From assembly GCF_000383615.1 (NCBI RefSeq), contig NZ_KB911600.1, forward strand, positions 103,117-167,116: a stretch of 64,000 bases of DNA, given 5' to 3'. The DNA is from Streptomyces canus 299MFChir4.1. GTDB lineage: Bacteria; Actinomycetota; Actinomycetes; Streptomycetales; Streptomycetaceae. Below, piece after piece: positions 47,012 to 56,475 of this stretch (position 1 is its first letter; the number at the start of each line of letters is the position of its first letter). A program made the translations under genes and the position numbers. Below the pieces are notes generated by a model, which was not told the origin of the DNA, ran no database searches, and saw nothing but the letters and a program-made list of their open reading frames with translations.

Positions 47012-47803
47012 TCAGTGCGGGTTCTCGATCAACGAGAAACGCGCTCCCTCCGGGTCCGCCACCGTCGCCACACGGCCGTGCGGGCTGTCGTGCGGCGGTG
47101 CCAGCACATGGCCGCCGAGGTCGGTGAGGAGGCGGGCGGAAGCGGTCACGTCGGCCACCTCGAAGTACGTCATCCAGTGCGGCCCCCGGTCGCGGGGGAG
47201 CGCGTGGCCGACACCGTGGAGACCGGCCACGGGACGGCCGCCGGCGTGGAGGATGACGTAGTCGAGGTCGGCGGAGGCCACCGGCTCCCCCTCGCAACCG
47301 AACACAGTCTCGTAGAACTTGGTGACGCTCACCGTCTCGAAGGTGAGCAGCTCGTGCCAGGCGGGAGTGCCCGGTACGCCGGCGACGGAGGTGCCGAGGT
47401 GGGACGCGGCCTGCCACACGCCGAACACGGCACCGGACGGGTCCGAGCCGATCACCAGCCGCCCGGCGTCCCCGGCGTCCAGCGGCCCCACTCCCACCGT
47501 GCCGCCGCACAGCCGTACCGACTCGGCGGTCAGGTCGATGTCGTCCGAGGCGAGGTAGGGCGTCCAGGCGACCGGAAGATGGCGGTCGGGCGGCAGCTGT
47601 CCGATCCCTGCTACGTCCTGGCCGTCCAGCAGGGCCCGGACATAGGGCCCGAGCTGCTGCGGGCCCGGCACGAACTCCCAGCCGAACAGCGACCCGTAGA
47701 ACTCCTGGGTCGCGGCCGGCCCGTGCACCATCAGACTCACCCAGCAGGGTGTACCGGGCGTGTGCCGAGCGGGCGGGGCGGCCGACCCCCTTGCCTCGGT
47801 CAT
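47012..47803 (-). CDS. VOC-superfamily protein (two glyoxalase-like domains)
   Basis: Protein of 263 residues with two betaalphabetabetabeta modules (about 18-130 and 145-263). Each has the pattern of an entry residue, FYxxLFGWEF/FYETVFGCEG, and a closing DPxGAxFxxW or DPEGARFSLI. The substrate is unknown; related proteins include hydroxylase-like and resistance proteins. ATG 47803 follows GGGGAGAGAG. Its stop faces thymidine kinase across 18 bases. Confidence 0.85.
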   Translation of the reverse strand: MTEARGSAAPPARHTPGTPCWVSLMVHGPAATQEFYGSLFGWEFVPGPQQLGPYVRALLDGQDVAGIGQLPPDRHLPVAWTPYLASDDIDLTAESVRLCGGTVGVGPLDAGDAGRLVIGSDPSGAVFGVWQAASHLGTSVAGVPGTPAWHELLTFETVSVTKFYETVFGCEGEPVASADLDYVILHAGGRPVAGLHGVGHALPRDRGPHWMTYFEVADVTASARLLTDLGGHVLAPPHDSPHGRVATVADPEGARFSLIENPH

Positions 47804-48100
47804 CGTCACTCTCTCCCCGGCCCCTCGCGGTGGCCGTCTCGTGTCCGCTGTCCGGACCTCCGTGCCGATGCTCGCACCACCCGCGGCGCAACGCGCTCCG
47901 GGCGCGCCGCCGCACGGCCTCCCGCGCCGGGAGGGTGCCTGTCGTGCGGCTGCCTGGCCCCTGCCACGCGATGGCCGACGGATGTCGATCGGCTGTACAG
48001 CATGTGCCCGTTCCCGTACGCCTGGTGACCGGGCCTGTCCGGCGGAGCAGAGTAGCCGGACATGGACGACGCGGCCACCCCGTGCGCGAGGATGGTGGCC

Positions 48101-48958
48101 ATGAACGCCATCATCTCCGCATCCGAACTCGCGAGCGACCTGGCCGGCCCGAACCCGCCCGTCCTGCTCGACGTCCGCTGGCAGCTGAGCGTGGCCAACG
48201 CGGCCGGCGAGCCGCCCTTCGACGGCCGGGCCGAGTACGCGGCCGGGCACATCCCGGGTGCGCACTACGTCGACCTGGACCGGGAGTTGGCCGGGCGGGC
48301 CGGCACCGGCGGGCGGCACCCGCTGCCCGACCTCGCGGAGTTCGGCGCCGCGATGCGCCGGGCGGGTGTCTCCTCGGGCACGCCGGTCGTCGTGTACGAC
48401 GGCGGACAGGGCTGGGCGGCCGCCCGCGCGTGGTGGCTGCTGCGCTGGACAGGTCACCCGGACGTGCGAGTCCTCGACGGCGGATTGACGTCCTGGCAGG
48501 GGCCGCTGCAGTCCTCCGTGCCGGGTCCGGCTCTCGCCGAGGGCGACTTCGAGCCGGTGCCCGCGGCGGCCGGTCTGCTCGACGCCGACGCGGCCGCGGC
48601 GCTGGCCCGCGCAGGCGTGCTACTGGACGCGCGCGCGGGGGAGCGGTACCGCGGCGAGGTGGAGCCCATCGACCGGGTCGGCGGCCACATCCCGGGCGCC
48701 CGCTCCGCGCCCACCACGGACAACGTCGGCCCGGACGGCCGCTTCCTGCCCCCGGAGGAGCTGAACGCCCGCTTCAAGGCCCTCGGCGCCACCGAGGACG
48801 CGGCGGTCGGCGTCTACTGCGGCTCCGGCGTCTCCGGCGCCCACGAGGTCCTGGCCCTGGCGGTCGCGGGCATCCCGGCGGCGCTGTACGTCGGTTCCTG
48901 GTCGGAATGGTCCTCGGACCCGGAGCGCCCGGTCGCCGTGGGGCCGGATCCCCAGTAG
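48101..48958 (+). CDS. Sulfurtransferase (tandem rhodanese domains)
   Basis: Protein of 285 residues. The N-terminal inactive rhodanese domain (1-145) and the C-terminal active one carry the catalytic cysteine in VYCGSGVSGAHE (near 244). The family includes thiosulfate and 3-mercaptopyruvate sulfurtransferases; the loop CGSGVS fits thiosulfate/mercaptopyruvate enzymes of actinobacteria but does not settle the donor. GAGGATGG precedes ATG 48101. Confidence 0.92.
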   Translation: MNAIISASELASDLAGPNPPVLLDVRWQLSVANAAGEPPFDGRAEYAAGHIPGAHYVDLDRELAGRAGTGGRHPLPDLAEFGAAMRRAGVSSGTPVVVYDGGQGWAAARAWWLLRWTGHPDVRVLDGGLTSWQGPLQSSVPGPALAEGDFEPVPAAAGLLDADAAAALARAGVLLDARAGERYRGEVEPIDRVGGHIPGARSAPTTDNVGPDGRFLPPEELNARFKALGATEDAAVGVYCGSGVSGAHEVLALAVAGIPAALYVGSWSEWSSDPERPVAVGPDPQ

Positions 48959-48980
48959 CTCCCGGGCCGTACGACGAGAA

Positions 48981-49007
48981 AGGGCCGCACTCGACGAGCG
49001 CGGCCCT
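48981..49007. terminator. Bidirectional terminator between sulfurtransferase and sepH
   Basis: Stem AGGGCCGC / GCGGCCCT with an 11-base loop. An outer CGTACGA / TCGTACG pair (48968-48974, 49013-49019) can extend it. Confidence 0.65.
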
Positions 49008-49024
49008 GATCCTCGTACGACGGA

Positions 49025-50059
49025 CTAATCCTGCTTCTTCCGCCGTGTGCCGAACACGATCTCGTCCCAGCTCGGGACCGCCGCTCTGCGGCCCGGACGG
49101 ACGCCGTCGGCTTCGGCCTGGCGGTCGGTCGCGCCGATGAGGCGGTCGCGGTGGCTGGCCACCGAACGCGGCATGAGGACGTCCGCGTAGGCGGAACCGG
49201 CCGAGGCCGCGGGAGCCGGCGGCTCCTCCGCCTCGGGCTCCTCCTCAAGTGCGGGCGGTTCCTCGATGCTCGCCGTCTCGGACGGCCGCTCCGGTACGAC
49301 CATGTCGCCCCGGAAACTCGGCACGGCCTCCAACAGGCTGGTCAGCGAGTCCCGTTCACCGACGGCCTCCTCGGTGGGCTCGGCCGGGGGCAGGCTCGGC
49401 CGGTCGAGGGCGCGGTCCAGCGGACGGTCGCGCGGCAGTCGCGCGATACGCGGCACGAACGGGAAGCTGGGCTCCGGCGCGCCGAGGTCCTCGGACTCGC
49501 CGATCAGCGAGCGGGCCTCCTCGTCGACGGCCTGGACGAGCCGCCGGGGCGGGTCGTAGGTCCAGCTCGCCGAGTGCGGTTCGCCCGCGACGCAGTAGAC
49601 CAGCAGCACCTCCCAGGTGCCGTCGTCACGGCGCCATGAGTCCCACTGGACGGTGTCCTTCTCGGCGCCGCGCAGCAACAGCCGCTCCTGCACGGCCTCG
49701 CCGAGCTGCGGCCCCGCGTTCTCGCCGGGCCGGCGGACCGGGGTCTTGCGGGCTCGTTCGGCCATGAAGGCGCGCTCGGCGAGCACGGGGCCCTCGAAGC
49801 GCCGTACACGGTCTACGGGGATACCTGCGAGCTGGGCTACCTCTTCCGCGGTGGCACCCGCGCGTATACGCGCCTGGATGTCGCGGGGACGGAGATGGCT
49901 TTCGACCTCGATCTCGATCTGGCCGAGGCGGGGACGGTCGCCGCGCACCGCTGCGCGCAGACGTTCGTCGATCGGAAGCGTGTACTCCGTTGCGTCGGCA
50001 GCCTTCAGCACCAGCCGTGTGCCGTCATTGGAGACGGCCACGACACGCAGTTCGGGCAT
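49025..50059 (-). CDS. sepH: Cell division protein SepH
   Basis: Protein of 344 residues. The N-terminal DUF3071 domain includes a helix-turn-helix (about 57-105: LRPRDIQARIRAGATAEEVAQLAGIPVDRVRRFEGPVLAERAFMAERA). The middle is disordered, and the C-terminal end VPSWDEIVFGTRRKK is the conserved tail. SepH binds FtsZ and promotes its assembly during sporulation and vegetative septation. ATG 50059 has GGGAGG. Confidence 0.94.
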   Translation of the reverse strand: MPELRVVAVSNDGTRLVLKAADATEYTLPIDERLRAAVRGDRPRLGQIEIEVESHLRPRDIQARIRAGATAEEVAQLAGIPVDRVRRFEGPVLAERAFMAERARKTPVRRPGENAGPQLGEAVQERLLLRGAEKDTVQWDSWRRDDGTWEVLLVYCVAGEPHSASWTYDPPRRLVQAVDEEARSLIGESEDLGAPEPSFPFVPRIARLPRDRPLDRALDRPSLPPAEPTEEAVGERDSLTSLLEAVPSFRGDMVVPERPSETASIEEPPALEEEPEAEEPPAPAASAGSAYADVLMPRSVASHRDRLIGATDRQAEADGVRPGRRAAVPSWDEIVFGTRRKKQD

Positions 50060-50403
50060 GGGGACCTCCCGGGTGGTGCCTGCCGACGTCACGTGCGTCG
50101 CTGCTTCCGCTAGTCGAGTGTGGCCTGCCCGGGTGCAGCCTGCCACAACCTTGCCGAGTTGCCCGGCGTGTCGGGCACTGGCCCTGGAACGCCGTTATGG
50201 CACGGTTACCTATTCGCAACGCTAAGTGACCAACTCCGTCACCCTGTGCAACTAGCCCCCTCCCGGCCGCCCTTGAAGGCCACGGACGCCCTGGCGGGAG
50301 ACCGGACCCAGGGCTCGCAACAGTACTCCATTTGGGCCACGTGCGTGGATTGGCGCGCCACTCAACTTCGTTCAAGAAACGCTGCCCGGCCCTTCGTTGA
50401 GCG

Positions 50404-50440
50404 GATTCCGCGATCTTGAAGTGGTGCACTTCACGGAATC
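50404..50440 (-). terminator. Compound hairpin downstream of the lactone/alditol oxidase gene
   Basis: An inner stem TGAAGTG / CACTTCA with a three-base loop (50417-50433) is enclosed by GATTCCG / CGGAATC (50404-50410, 50434-50440), with a six-base bulge. It lies 50 bases past the oxidase stop. The rest of the 430-base gap before sepH (50060-50489) shows no gene and must hold the sepH promoter. Confidence 0.6.
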
Positions 50441-50489
50441 ACCAGAAACGGAACTATTGGCTTCGGATGTATGTCCGGCAACCGTCCGC

Positions 50490-51809
50490 TTATGCCCCCA
50501 ATACCCGGCGCAAGTAGTCGTTCTGGAAACGCCGGTCGGGGTCGAGACGGTCGCGGAGTGCGGTGAACTCGCCGAAGCGGGGATAGACGCCGGCGAAGTA
50601 TTCGGCGTCGCGCGTGTGCACCTTCCCCCAGTGCGGGCGTCCCTCGTGCGCCGTGAAGATCCGCTCCGCGGCCGTGAAGTACGCCTGGTACGGCGTCCCC
50701 TTGACCATGTGGACAGCGATGTACGCGCTGTCCCGGCCCGAGGCGGTGGACAGCGTGATGTCGTCGGCGGGCGCGGTGCGCACCTCCACGGGGAAGCTGA
50801 CCCGCAGCCCGGAGCGGTCGACCATCGTCTTCAGTTCCTGCAGCGTCTCGACCACGGCCTCGCGCGGGACGGCGTACTCCATCTCCACGAACCGCACCCG
50901 GCGGGGCGATGTGAAGACCTTGTACGGGATGTCGGTGTAGGTCCGCGAGGACAGCGCCTTGCTGGAGATCCGCGCGATCGAGGGGATCGTGCCCGGCGCC
51001 GCGCGGCCGACCCACTGGGCCACCTGGAAGACGCCGTTGGAGAGGAACTCGTCCTCGAACCAGCCCTGGAGCTGCGGCACCGGCTTCTCCGGGCCCGCGC
51101 TGCGGTTGTTGCGCTTGGTGTTGGTGGAACCGGTGTGCGGGAACCAGTAGAACTCGAAGTGTTCGTTCTCGGCCCAGAGTTCGTCGAAGGCGCTGGTGAC
51201 CTTGTCGAAGCTCATGGGCTCCTCGCGGGCCGTGAGCAGGAAGATCGGCTCGACGGCGAACGTGATCGCGGTGACGACGCCGAGCGCGCCCAGACCGATC
51301 CGGGCGGCCGCGAAGACCTCGGGGTTCTCCTTCTCGGAGCAGGAGAGCACCGAGCCGTCGGCCGTGACCAGTTCAAGGCCCTTGATCTGGGCGGCTATCG
51401 AGCCCGACTCGCGGCCCGTGCCGTGGGTGCCGGTGCTGGTGGCCCCGGAGACCGTCTGCTCCATGATGTCGCCCATGTTGGTCAGCGACAGTCCCTCGCG
51501 CGCGAGAGCCATGTTGAGCCTCTTGAGCGGCGTACCGGCCTCCACCGTGACGGTCATGGAGTCCCGGTCAATGGTGCGGATACCGGTCAAGAGGTGAGGG
51601 CGGATCAACACACCGTCGGTCGCGGCGATCGACGTGAAGGAGTGCCCGGTGCCGACGGCCTTCACCTTGAGACCGTCCTCGGCGGCCTTCCGCACGGCGG
51701 CAGCCAGCTCGTCGACCGAAGCGGGCGTGACCTCCCGCGCGGGACGCGCGGCGACATTGCCGCCCCAGTTACGCCACGTGCCGTTCTTCGCGCTCGCTGC
51801 CGTGCTCAA
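50490..51809 (-). CDS. FAD-dependent sugar-lactone/alditol oxidase (D-arabinono-1,4-lactone oxidase family)
   Basis: Protein of 439 residues. N-terminal FAD-binding (PCMH) domain with GTGHSFTSIAATDGVLI, whose histidine in GHS is the covalent flavin anchor in this family, and the SGATSTGTHGTG loop. The C-terminal ALO domain contains HWGK (GRPHWGKVH). Substrates in the family are alditols, xylitol or aldonolactones. TTG 51809 has GGGAGG and lies within the end of the MFS gene; the 41-base overlap implies a shared transcript. Confidence 0.9.
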   Translation of the reverse strand: MSTAASAKNGTWRNWGGNVAARPAREVTPASVDELAAAVRKAAEDGLKVKAVGTGHSFTSIAATDGVLIRPHLLTGIRTIDRDSMTVTVEAGTPLKRLNMALAREGLSLTNMGDIMEQTVSGATSTGTHGTGRESGSIAAQIKGLELVTADGSVLSCSEKENPEVFAAARIGLGALGVVTAITFAVEPIFLLTAREEPMSFDKVTSAFDELWAENEHFEFYWFPHTGSTNTKRNNRSAGPEKPVPQLQGWFEDEFLSNGVFQVAQWVGRAAPGTIPSIARISSKALSSRTYTDIPYKVFTSPRRVRFVEMEYAVPREAVVETLQELKTMVDRSGLRVSFPVEVRTAPADDITLSTASGRDSAYIAVHMVKGTPYQAYFTAAERIFTAHEGRPHWGKVHTRDAEYFAGVYPRFGEFTALRDRLDPDRRFQNDYLRRVLGA

Positions 51810-53007
51810 CGCTGCCTCCCCGACGCGGAACCGGCCTCGTGAGCCGGCGGTACCCCAGGAAACCGACCGCGACCGCGACGGCCCCGGACACCGCCGGAAC
51901 CCCGTACCCGGCGCGCGCACCGGCCGCGTCGATCACCCAGCCGGCCACGGAGGAGCCGAGCGCGACCCCGACCGCGAGCCCCGTACTGATCCAGGTCATG
52001 CCCTCGGTCAGTTGCGCGCGTGGTACGTGCTGTTCGATCAGCGACATCGTCGTGATCATCGTGGGAGCGATGGACAGGCCCGCGACGAACAGCGCCACGG
52101 CCAGAAACGGCAAGTTTCCGACCAGTAGGAGGGGGATCATACTCACGGCCATGGCGCATATGCCCAGCAGCCAGCGAGGTTCGGGCCGCCCCCCGAAGTG
52201 CAACAGGCCGAACACGAGACCCGCGACGCACGAGCCCGCCGCGTAGAGCGCGAGCACGAGGCTCGCGGCACCCTTGTGGCCCTGCTCGTCGGCGAAGGCC
52301 ACGGTGACCACGTCCACCGCCCCGAAGATCGCGCCCGTGGCCACGAAGGTGAGCACCAGGACCTGCAGACCCGGCGCCCGCAGCGCCGAACGGCCGCCGT
52401 CCTGCCCGCGCGGGTGCGGGGCCGGCTCGGTGGCCCGCTGCGCGGTCAGCCAGAAGACACCGACCGCCAGGAAACAGGCGGCGAGCAGCGGCCCCGCCTC
52501 GGGGAACCAGGCCGTGGACAGCCCGATGGAGATGATCGGCCCGAAGATGAAGCAGACCTCGTCGATCACCGACTCGAAGGAGTACGCGGTGTGCAGCTGC
52601 GGGGTGCCGCGGTACAGGGCCGCCCACCGCGCGCGGATCATCGCACCGAGGCTCGGCACCGCGCCGATGCCGACGGCACACACGAACAGCACCCAGTCCG
52701 GCCAGCGGAAATGCGCGGCGAGCAGCATCCCGGCGGACGCCACCAGCGCGACGAGCGTCGCCGGGCGCAGCACCCGCCGCTGGCCGTGCCGGTCCACCAG
52801 CCGGGAGACCTGCGGGCCGATCACCGCGGCGGCCAGAGCGATGGTCGCCGACAGCGAGCCCGCCAGGCCGTACCTTCCGGTGAGCTGGGAGATCATCGTG
52901 ACCACGCCGATGCCCATCATCGACAGCGGCATCCGGCCGACGAAGCCCGCGGCTGAGAAGGTCCTGGAGCCGGGGGCGGCGAACAGGGCGCGGTAAGGGC
53001 TGGGCAC
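51769..53007 (-). CDS. MFS transporter
   Basis: Protein of 412 residues with 12 predicted membrane segments and the MFS motif A-like loop RLVDRHGQRRVLRPA after segment 2. The substrate cannot be inferred. GTG 53007 begins the alignable sequence, with GGAG upstream. It is co-transcribed with the downstream oxidase, so a related sugar or polyol is possible but unproven. It is divergent from hemH. Confidence 0.9.
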   Translation of the reverse strand: MPSPYRALFAAPGSRTFSAAGFVGRMPLSMMGIGVVTMISQLTGRYGLAGSLSATIALAAAVIGPQVSRLVDRHGQRRVLRPATLVALVASAGMLLAAHFRWPDWVLFVCAVGIGAVPSLGAMIRARWAALYRGTPQLHTAYSFESVIDEVCFIFGPIISIGLSTAWFPEAGPLLAACFLAVGVFWLTAQRATEPAPHPRGQDGGRSALRAPGLQVLVLTFVATGAIFGAVDVVTVAFADEQGHKGAASLVLALYAAGSCVAGLVFGLLHFGGRPEPRWLLGICAMAVSMIPLLLVGNLPFLAVALFVAGLSIAPTMITTMSLIEQHVPRAQLTEGMTWISTGLAVGVALGSSVAGWVIDAAGARAGYGVPAVSGAVAVAVGFLGYRRLTRPVPRRGGSVEHGSEREERHVA

Positions 53008-53175
53008 AGGGTCTCCGGTCGGCCGGTGAGCAGCGGCTCGGGTGGCGGTAAGGCGCGAACGCGCCTCATACAGCTTACGGGTGCGGGGCCCCGACGCACC
53101 CGGCGGGACGGCCGGGAACCCGGCCGTCCACCCGGCCGGTTCCCGGCTGTCAGTACCGGATGACAGGATCGACCC

Positions 53176-54303
53176 ATGCGAGACGCGCTCGACGCCACCC
53201 CCTACGACGCCCTGCTCCTGCTCTCGTTCGGAGGCCCGGAGGGCCCGGACGACGTGGTCCCGTTCCTGGAGAACGTGACGCGCGGGCGTGGCATCCCCAA
53301 GGAACGTCTGAAGGAAGTCGGTCAGCACTACTTCCTGTTCGGCGGGGTCAGCCCCATCAACGACCAGAACCGCGCCCTGCTGGACGCCCTGCGCAAGGAC
53401 TTCGCGGACCACGGCCTGGGCCTGCCGGTCTACTGGGGCAACCGCAACTGGGCGCCCTACCTCACGGACACCCTGCGCGAGATGGTCGCCGACGGCCACC
53501 GCCGCGTCCTGGTCCTCGCCACCAGCGCCTACGCCTCCTACTCGGGCTGCCGCCAGTACCGCGAGAACCTCGCCGAGTCACTGGCCACCCTGGAGGCCGA
53601 GGGCCTGGAACTGCCGAGGATCGACAAGCTGCGGCACTACTTCAACCACCCCGGCTTCCTGGAGCCCATGATCGACGGGGTGATCGCGTCCCTCGCCGAG
53701 CTCCCCGAGGACGTCCGCGACGGCGCCCACATCGCCTTCTCGACCCACTCGATCCCGAACGCGTCCGCGGACACCTCCGGGCCGGTGGAGGGCCACGGAG
53801 AGGGCGGCGCGTACGTCGCGCAGCACCTGGAGGTCTCCCGGCTGATCGCCGACGCCGTCCAGGAGCGCACCGGCGTCGACCACCCCTGGCGGCTCGTGTA
53901 CCAGTCGCGCTCCGGCGCGCCGCACATCCCGTGGCTGGAGCCCGACATCTGCGACCACCTGGAGGAGCGTCACGCGTCCGGCGTCCCGGCCGTGGTGATC
54001 GCGCCCATCGGCTTCGTCTCCGACCACATGGAGGTCCTCTACGACCTCGACACGGAGGCCAAGGCCAAGGCGGAGGAGCTCGGCCTGCCGATGCGCCGGT
54101 CGGCGACCGTGGGCGACGATCCCCGCTTCGCCGCCGCCGTCCGCGACCTGGTGCTGGAGCGGGCCGCGGTGGAGCGCGGCCAGGAGGTCACGCCCTGCGC
54201 CCTCGGCGCGCTCGGGGCCGGCCACGACGTCTGCCCGGTCGGCTGCTGCCCGACCCGCGCCGCCAAGCCCGCCGCCGCGGGCGTCGACAGCCCGTACGCG
54301 TGA
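53176..54303 (+). CDS. hemH: Ferrochelatase (coproporphyrin III type)
   Basis: Protein of 375 residues inserting iron into the porphyrin. Family blocks ALLLLSFGGPEGPDDV, the catalytic histidine in FSTHSIP, and the downstream acidic cluster are present. The C-terminal cysteines (CALGALGAGHDVCPVGCCP) plus an internal one fit a [2Fe-2S] cluster. In Actinobacteria the substrate is coproporphyrin III, so cpfC is an equally good name. The inositol monophosphatase gene follows eight bases later. Confidence 0.95.
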   Translation: MRDALDATPYDALLLLSFGGPEGPDDVVPFLENVTRGRGIPKERLKEVGQHYFLFGGVSPINDQNRALLDALRKDFADHGLGLPVYWGNRNWAPYLTDTLREMVADGHRRVLVLATSAYASYSGCRQYRENLAESLATLEAEGLELPRIDKLRHYFNHPGFLEPMIDGVIASLAELPEDVRDGAHIAFSTHSIPNASADTSGPVEGHGEGGAYVAQHLEVSRLIADAVQERTGVDHPWRLVYQSRSGAPHIPWLEPDICDHLEERHASGVPAVVIAPIGFVSDHMEVLYDLDTEAKAKAEELGLPMRRSATVGDDPRFAAAVRDLVLERAAVERGQEVTPCALGALGAGHDVCPVGCCPTRAAKPAAAGVDSPYA

Positions 54304-54311
54304 GGAGCCCC

Positions 54312-55127
54312 GTGACCGACCCCCTGCACGCGGAACTGCTTCGGCTGGCCCAGGAGGCCGCCCGTCGCGCCGGCACCCTGCTGCGCGACGGCCGCCCGGC
54401 CGACCTCGCGGTTGCCAAGACGAAGTCCAGCCCCATCGACGTGGTGACCGAGATGGACATCGCGGCGGAGAAGCTGATCACCGATGTGATCTCCCAGCAC
54501 CGCCCGGACGACGGCTTCCTCGGCGAGGAGGGTGCCGCCACCGAGGGCACCAGCGGCGTCCGCTGGGTCGTCGACCCGCTCGACGGCACGGTCAACTACC
54601 TTTACGGGCTGCCGACTTGGTCCGTCTCCATCGCCGCCGAGCAGGACGGCGAAACCGTCGTCGGGGTCGTCGCGGCGCCGATGCGCGGCGAGACGTACCA
54701 CGCGGTCCGAGGCGAGGGCGCCTGGGCCACGGGAGCGTGGGAGGGCGAGCGCAGGCTGGCCTGCCGCCCGGCGCCGCCCCTGGAGCAGGCCCTGGTGTCG
54801 ACCGGCTTCAACTACGTCACCGAGGTCCGCACCCACCAGGCCGAGGTGGCCCGGAAGATGATCCCGCTGCTGCGCGACATCCGCCGCGGCGGCTCGGCGG
54901 CGGTCGACCTGTGCGACCTGGCCGCGGGCCGCCTGGACGGGTACTACGAGCGAGGTCTGAACGCCTGGGACTACGGGGCGGGCGACCTCATCGCCCGGGA
55001 GGCGGGCGCCCTGACCGGCGGCCGCCCCGGAGAGCGACCGAACCCCGCCCTGACCGTCGCCGGCAGCCCGGGGGTCTTCGAGCCCCTCCAGCAGCTCCTG
55101 GAGGACTTCGGGGCCTGGCACGACTGA
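54312..55127 (+). CDS. Inositol monophosphatase family protein
   Basis: Protein of 271 residues. Magnesium-site motifs GEEG (with the preceding TEMD), WVVDPLDGTVNYLYGLPTWSVS and a C-terminal NAWDYGAGDLIAREAGA are intact. Substrates may be inositol-1-phosphate, histidinol-phosphate or related monoesters. GTG 54312 has GAGGAG and follows hemH closely, so it is probably in the same operon. Confidence 0.93.
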   Translation: MTDPLHAELLRLAQEAARRAGTLLRDGRPADLAVAKTKSSPIDVVTEMDIAAEKLITDVISQHRPDDGFLGEEGAATEGTSGVRWVVDPLDGTVNYLYGLPTWSVSIAAEQDGETVVGVVAAPMRGETYHAVRGEGAWATGAWEGERRLACRPAPPLEQALVSTGFNYVTEVRTHQAEVARKMIPLLRDIRRGGSAAVDLCDLAAGRLDGYYERGLNAWDYGAGDLIAREAGALTGGRPGERPNPALTVAGSPGVFEPLQQLLEDFGAWHD

Positions 55128-55175
55128 CCGGCCGACCGCGGGCGAACACCAGGTGAACAGGCCCGTGCACCGACG

Positions 55176-55214
55176 CAGCGGGCCCCCGGCGCTGGATTCG
55201 CCGGGGGCCCGCTG
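55176..55214. terminator. Strong terminator after the hemH operon
   Basis: A perfect 16-base stem (55176-55191 with 55199-55214) with a seven-base loop; it also lies downstream of the convergent 54-residue gene. Confidence 0.9.
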
Positions 55215-55238
55215 TCGTGCCGCGAAGCCGATCAGACG

Positions 55239-55403
55239 CTAGGCGCTGACCTCCACACCGTGTTCGGCCGCGAGGCGGCGCAGGTCGTCGAGCTCGCCCT
55301 GCTCCACTTCGACGAGGAAGTCGTCGCCCTCGTTACGGGCCCGCGTCAGGTCGGTCTCGGTCGCCCTTATCCGCTGCAGAAGTCCTGCGGTGAATGCGTC
55401 CAT
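55239..55403 (-). CDS. Small conserved protein (54 residues)
   Basis: Unrecognised function. MDAFTAGLLQRIRATETDL followed by a charged helix (DLTRARNEGDDFLVEVEQGELDDLRRLAAEHGV) looks like a single helix pair. ATG 55403 has a GAGGGGG ribosome site and the gene ends just before the strong terminator, which supports it as real. A protein of this kind lies between hemH and cutR in Streptomyces, as I recall. Confidence 0.75.
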   Translation of the reverse strand: MDAFTAGLLQRIRATETDLTRARNEGDDFLVEVEQGELDDLRRLAAEHGVEVSA

Positions 55404-55817
55404 GCTGCGCCCCCTCGTCCTGGGTCGTGGGTCGGTGGCACGGGGGTGTGCCGTTCGGAAGGGGCGATCACGTCTCTTGCGGGTGCCCAGCGCTGCCCAG
55501 GCCGGGCGGCGACGGTGCCGGACACCCACGCCCGCTCTGCGGAAGCGGATCGCGCCGTGCCGCATGGTGGTACGGCACATGCAGAGCGTGATCGCGGGGT
55601 GTAAAGCCGTCCTCCCCCCGCTCCCTCCGACGGAAACCTCAACCGCGAGAGAAAATCCCGCATTCCCGCTCTCACACCCGTCTTTCAGGCGCCCCTCACC
55701 CGCCTTACAGCCGACTTATGGCCGAAAAGGGCAGGATGGAGACCAACACTCACCCGAACCCCTGCCCGCGCGTTCCCGAAGCGCGCTACGCGGGTGGACA
55801 CAGGAAGGACAAGCGAC

Positions 55818-56471
55818 GTGCGCGTACTCGTCGTCGAGGACGAGCAGCTGCTCGCCGATGCGGTGGCCACCGGACTGCGCCGGGAGGCCATGGCCGTCGA
55901 CGTCGTGTACGACGGCGCGGCCGCCCTGGAGCGCATCGGCGTCAACGACTACGACGTGGTCGTCCTCGACCGTGACCTCCCCCTGGTCCACGGCGACGAC
56001 GTCTGCCGCAAGATCGTCGAGCTCGGCATGCCCACGCGCGTGCTGATGCTCACGGCCTCCGGCGACGTCAGCGACCGCGTCGAGGGCCTGGAGATCGGCG
56101 CCGACGACTATCTGCCCAAGCCCTTCGCGTTCAGCGAGCTGACGGCACGCGTGCGTGCTCTCGGCCGGCGCACCAGCGTGCCGTTGCCGCCGGTCCTGGA
56201 GCGCGCCGGGATCAAGCTCGACCCCAACCGCCGCGAGGTGTTCCGCGACGGCAAGGAAGTCCAGCTCGCCCCCAAGGAGTTCGCCGTCCTGGAGGTGCTG
56301 ATGCGCTCCGAGGGCGCCGTCGTCTCCGCGGAGCAGCTCCTGGAGAAGGCCTGGGACGAGAACACCGACCCGTTCACCAACGTCGTGCGGGTGACCGTCA
56401 TGACCCTGCGCCGCAAGCTGGGCGAACCCCCGGTGATCGTCACGGTCCCCGGCTCGGGCTACCGGATCTGA
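55818..56471 (+). CDS. cutR: OmpR-type response regulator CutR
   Basis: Protein of 217 residues. Receiver domain with Asp51 (VLDRDLPLVHG) and winged-helix effector (about 125-217: FAVLEVLMRSEGAVVSAEQLLEKAW, VRVTVMTLRRKLG). CutRS was found through altered antibiotic production in S. lividans and is linked to secretion/envelope stress. GTG 55818 has AGGAAGGA. The 414 bases upstream contain no other gene. Confidence 0.93.
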   Translation: MRVLVVEDEQLLADAVATGLRREAMAVDVVYDGAAALERIGVNDYDVVVLDRDLPLVHGDDVCRKIVELGMPTRVLMLTASGDVSDRVEGLEIGADDYLPKPFAFSELTARVRALGRRTSVPLPPVLERAGIKLDPNRREVFRDGKEVQLAPKEFAVLEVLMRSEGAVVSAEQLLEKAWDENTDPFTNVVRVTVMTLRRKLGEPPVIVTVPGSGYRI

Positions 56472-56475
56472 TCCC

